Shown here one piece after another: positions 61,776-64,000 of a stretch of 64,000 bases of DNA. A program made the translations under genes and the position numbers. Source of the DNA: Caloramator sp. mosi_1 (lineage in GTDB: Bacteria; Bacillota; Clostridia; Clostridiales; Caloramatoraceae); assembly GCF_028622835.1 (NCBI RefSeq), contig NZ_CP117677.1, positions 1 to 64,000 of the forward strand, written 5' to 3'. Position 1 is the first letter of the stretch. Each line of letters begins with the position of its first letter. The notes under the pieces are model-generated. The model was given only the letters and a program-made list of their open reading frames with translations, was not told where the DNA came from and did no database searches.

Positions 61776-62853
61776 GTGGATATAAAAAACTTCAAATACT
61801 ATTATCCAAGCCTGAAGGCCCAAAACTTGATTTTAAAGAGGATATAGCTTTAAATACAGAAAGTGAGAAAAAGGAACTTGCAAGGGATGTGTGTGCCATA
61901 GCCAACAGCTTTGGAGGAAGAGGGTACATTATTTATGGTGTTGAGGATAAAACCAAAAAGTGGTAGGTATTAATAAGGAGGATTTTAACGAGGAAAAAAT
62001 ACAACAGATAATAAGCACAAGGCTTGACCCTCCTGTTACCATATCAGCAGAACTTGTAAATCTTCACGGTAAGTATCTTGGAATTATAACCATATATAGT
62101 TCAAACAACAAACCTCATCAGCTTAAGGAAAACGGAGCCTTTTATATTAGACGCGGTTCTACAACTGATTTTATGCACAAAGAAGAGATTGCATATATGC
62201 TTCAAGAATATGGACTTATTCACATTGAACAAACCCCTGTTTTTAATGCCCAAGTTTCAGACTTTGACTTTAATCTTGTAGAAAAATATTTCACTCTTTC
62301 TGGCCTTAGCTTTCAAAGGGATGATGCACAGCTTATTTCTTCGGGATTTTTATACCAGGACAGGGAAACTAAAAAATATATCCTACAGTTGGAGGAGTAC
62401 TTCTTTCTCAAACAATACTCAGCTCTATTTTCCCACACATCTATTTTAATAAAGGATTTTGCATCAAGTTCAGAGGTTAGTGTAAAACTATTTGCAGGTA
62501 ATATTTTAAATCAGCTAAATGCTGTAAGTAATTATATATCCTCTATTAAAAAATATGACAATATAGATGTTATAAATTTTTGTATTTCTAAAGCAATTAT
62601 TGAAAGAAATTACCTAAACATAAATAGGTGTATAGAAGTTTTTATTTACAAAGATAAAATTGAAATTGTTATACCTGGACTTATTGATAAAAATAACTTC
62701 AAAAAGCTTGAATTTAAAAATATTTGGATGTATTTTAAACTTATGATTTTTGATGTAGATAAAAAGTTTATTTATCCTAATATAAAGAAACTAAAGAAAA
62801 TAAAGGTTTTTGAAGGCCCTTCACAGGAAATAACAAAGGTAATAATAAGATAA
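61776..62853 (+). CDS. AlbA_2-domain regulator-like protein (frame breaks)
   Basis: About 359 residues with breaks near 61790 and 61962. GTG start behind GAGGTGAAG. The N-terminal 120 residues are an AlbA_2 (divergent AAA-4) domain: PEGPKLDFKEDIAL, ELARDVCAIANSFGGRGYII, YGV, then AFYIRRGSTTDFMHKEEIAY. The C-terminal part is helical, with no recognised domain. Such proteins are presumed DNA- or nucleotide-binding regulators. It is divergent from the chemoreceptor gene. Confidence 0.72.
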
Positions 62854-62861
62854 ATCATTAA

Positions 62862-62915
62862 AAAATGCCCCCTGTACTATCAATTCTTTTTATAGAAAAG
62901 GGGTATTTTTAATCA
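62862..62915 (+). terminator. Terminator after the AlbA_2 gene
   Basis: AAAAAATGCCCC ... GGGGTATTTTT; hairpin with one G-T pair, T-run on the plus strand. Confidence 0.6.
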
Positions 62916-62964
62916 TTTTTGCTCTCTCATTACAACTTTATTTTTCATAAAATAAAGTATAAGA

Positions 62965-63078
62965 CTATCTACCAGCTGACTCTGCTTTTAAAATTTCTTC
63001 ATAGGTGTATTTTTCAAAGTTTGCTACCATTTCATCTAACTTTTGCATTTCTTTTGATAATAATTCTTTAGTAATCAT
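62965..63078 (-). CDS. Small 37-residue hypothetical protein
   Basis: MITKELLSKEMQKLDEMVAN, then FEKYTYEEILKAESAGR. It is a helical, charged peptide with GTGGTGA upstream. It superficially recalls Spo0E-like phosphatases, but the SQELD motif is not present (SKEMQKLDEM). Coding status is uncertain. Confidence 0.4.
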   Translation of the reverse strand: MITKELLSKEMQKLDEMVANFEKYTYEEILKAESAGR

Positions 63079-63214
63079 TCTTGTCACCACACTTTATTTT
63101 TATTATATCAAAATTTTCAAAAATTATTTGTATTTTTTGTCATAATTTTATGTAATATTTTGTAGAATAGTGATTAAATTTTAGTAATAATGTTTAGTAT
63201 TCAATTTTTAAATA

Positions 63215-63248
63215 AAAAGAGTAGTTAATGGTTTTAACTACCCTTTTA
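63215..63248 (-). terminator. Terminator after the 63.3-kb gene
   Basis: AAAAGGGTAGTTAAAA-CCA-TTAACTACTCTTTTT on the minus strand, followed by ATTT. Confidence 0.75.
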
Positions 63249-63256
63249 AATTAATC

Positions 63257-63634
63257 TTATCTTATTTCCTCATATATCCTATTTATCTCGCTATTATGAT
63301 ATAAAATTACCTCATTTAATCTCTCTTCCATCTCCTGGTGATCATCTACAAAATCAAGTTGAACACACCACATTGGATTGTATTCATCATCTATCTCTTC
63401 TACACTATAACCCATTTGGCTATACTCATCTATATTATACATATCATATATTTGGGTAAATTCTTCATCTGTAACATCATCCTTAGTTGTAAGGAAAAGA
63501 TAGACCTTATCGTTTTCTACATACGCCTTATAAACTAAATTTAAACCCTCTTCAATTTGATAGCTTCCAAGTTCCTCTTGTAGGACTCCATTTTCCCTCT
63601 TCATAAGAACAAGTGCCTTTGCATCTATTTCCAT
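63257..63634 (-). CDS. Hypothetical acidic protein
   Basis: An intact 125-residue soluble acidic protein: ALVLMKRENGVLQEELGSYQ, then YKAYVENDKVYLFLTTKDDV and ending NEVILYHNSEINRIYEEIR. I recall similar small proteins in Clostridia but cannot name the family with confidence. It follows the glycyl-tRNA synthetase gene by 13 bases and is probably co-transcribed with it. Confidence 0.6.
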   Translation of the reverse strand: MEIDAKALVLMKRENGVLQEELGSYQIEEGLNLVYKAYVENDKVYLFLTTKDDVTDEEFTQIYDMYNIDEYSQMGYSVEEIDDEYNPMWCVQLDFVDDHQEMEERLNEVILYHNSEINRIYEEIR

Positions 63635-63647
63635 AAACTACACCTCT

Positions 63648-64000
63648 TTAGAATTCTAATCTCTCTTCTATATATTTTGCAACTTCTTCAATTGGTATTC
63701 TAACTTGAGTCATTGTATCTCTATCTCTTATTGTAACTGAATTATCATTTAATGAATCAAAGTCAAATGTTATACAGAATGGAGTACCTATCTCATCCTG
63801 TCTTCTATATCTCTTTCCTATACTTCCTGTTTCATCGAAGTCAACCATAAACTTCTTGCTTAACATTTCATATACCTTAACTGCCTCATCAGATAGCTTC
63901 TTTGATAGAGGTAATACTGCTGCCTTAAATGGTGCAAGTGCTGGATGTAGTCTTAAAACTGTTCTTACATCTCCACCCTCTAACTCTTCTTCATCATAAG
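63648..64000 (-). CDS. glyS: Glycine-tRNA ligase, C-terminal part (runs off the window)
   Basis: The 3' 117 codons of a class II alpha2-type glycyl-tRNA synthetase; the start is beyond the window. Motif 3 and the anticodon-binding domain are visible: [40 protein letters not shown] and [19 protein letters not shown]. It charges tRNA-Gly. Confidence 0.95.
   Translation of the reverse strand, partial: YDEEELEGGDVRTVLRLHPALAPFKAAVLPLSKKLSDEAVKVYEMLSKKFMVDFDETGSIGKRYRRQDEIGTPFCITFDFDSLNDNSVTIRDRDTMTQVRIPIEEVAKYIEERLEF

Noticed and set aside
62965-63078. Spo0E-like phosphatase
   Set aside because: The diagnostic SQELD motif is absent; kept only as a hypothetical peptide.

Overview
The window is low-GC DNA from a spore-forming, strictly anaerobic, amino-acid-fermenting member of the Clostridia (Clostridiaceae-like). 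The signs are a complete selenoprotein glycine reductase operon, a spore photoproduct lyase, clostridial butyrate-type acyl-CoA enzymes, Gram-positive LPXTG and lipoprotein signals, and motility-type genes. I cannot name the genus from sequence alone. Most long genes are interrupted by single-base indels, nearly all of them one missing base in a homopolymer. Conserved protein sequence runs through each break, so I annotate full-length genes and treat the breaks as probable sequencing errors, not pseudogenes. The two exceptions are in-frame TGA codons in grdA and grdB, which are selenocysteine codons.

Layout. 0-5 kb (minus): nucleoside ABC importer (lipoprotein, ATPase, two permeases). 5-13 kb (minus): glycine riboswitch, then grdX-trxB-trxA-grdE-grdA-grdB-grdC-grdD. 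13-20.5 kb: DegV, TrmL, a radical SAM protein, a DUF362/ferredoxin protein, SplB, tRNA-Ser, tRNA-Glu, a phosphoesterase and an unknown gene. 20.5-28.1 kb (minus): a HAD phosphatase, then a cobalamin-riboswitch operon encoding an ECF transporter (T, fused A-A', S), a wall-anchored protein that combines DUF4430 domains with a helical alpha/alpha-barrel-like region (the two halves of intrinsic factor/transcobalamin), and a secreted DUF4430 protein. 28-39.5 kb: metal-related genes, transporters, RNA methyltransferase, LysM protein, DeoD, and a FliK-like/FlhB-like pair. 39.5-48 kb: a polyfunctional CoA-disulfide reductase-rhodanese-TusA-DsrE protein with a CsoR/CstR-like operator, methyltransferases, a universal stress protein, an L,D-transpeptidase and a B12-reactivation-like protein. 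48-59 kb (minus): a short-chain acyl-CoA gene set with its own sigma-54 activator and three sigma-54 promoters. 59-64 kb: a chemoreceptor signalling domain fused to a family-5 solute-binding domain under a SigD-like promoter, an AlbA-type regulator, and the 3' part of glycyl-tRNA synthetase.

How it works together. The riboswitches tie glycine and B12 supply to their own operons. The glycine reductase operon carries its own thioredoxin system. The acyl-CoA cluster contains permease, CoA transferase, acyl-CoA dehydrogenase/ETF, MaoC hydratase, FabG-type reductase and thiolase, enough for interconversion of a C4 acid and acetyl-CoA. Two families of non-coding repeats are scattered between genes: a MITE-like element with GTTGAAAAAG ends and a hairpin repeat with a CACCTGGGTGGCACTTT core. 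The strongest candidates for undescribed biology are the transcobalamin-like B12 operon, the soluble chemoreceptor/solute-binding fusion and the sigma-54 acyl-CoA regulon. I found no CRISPR array, rRNA or intact transposase.
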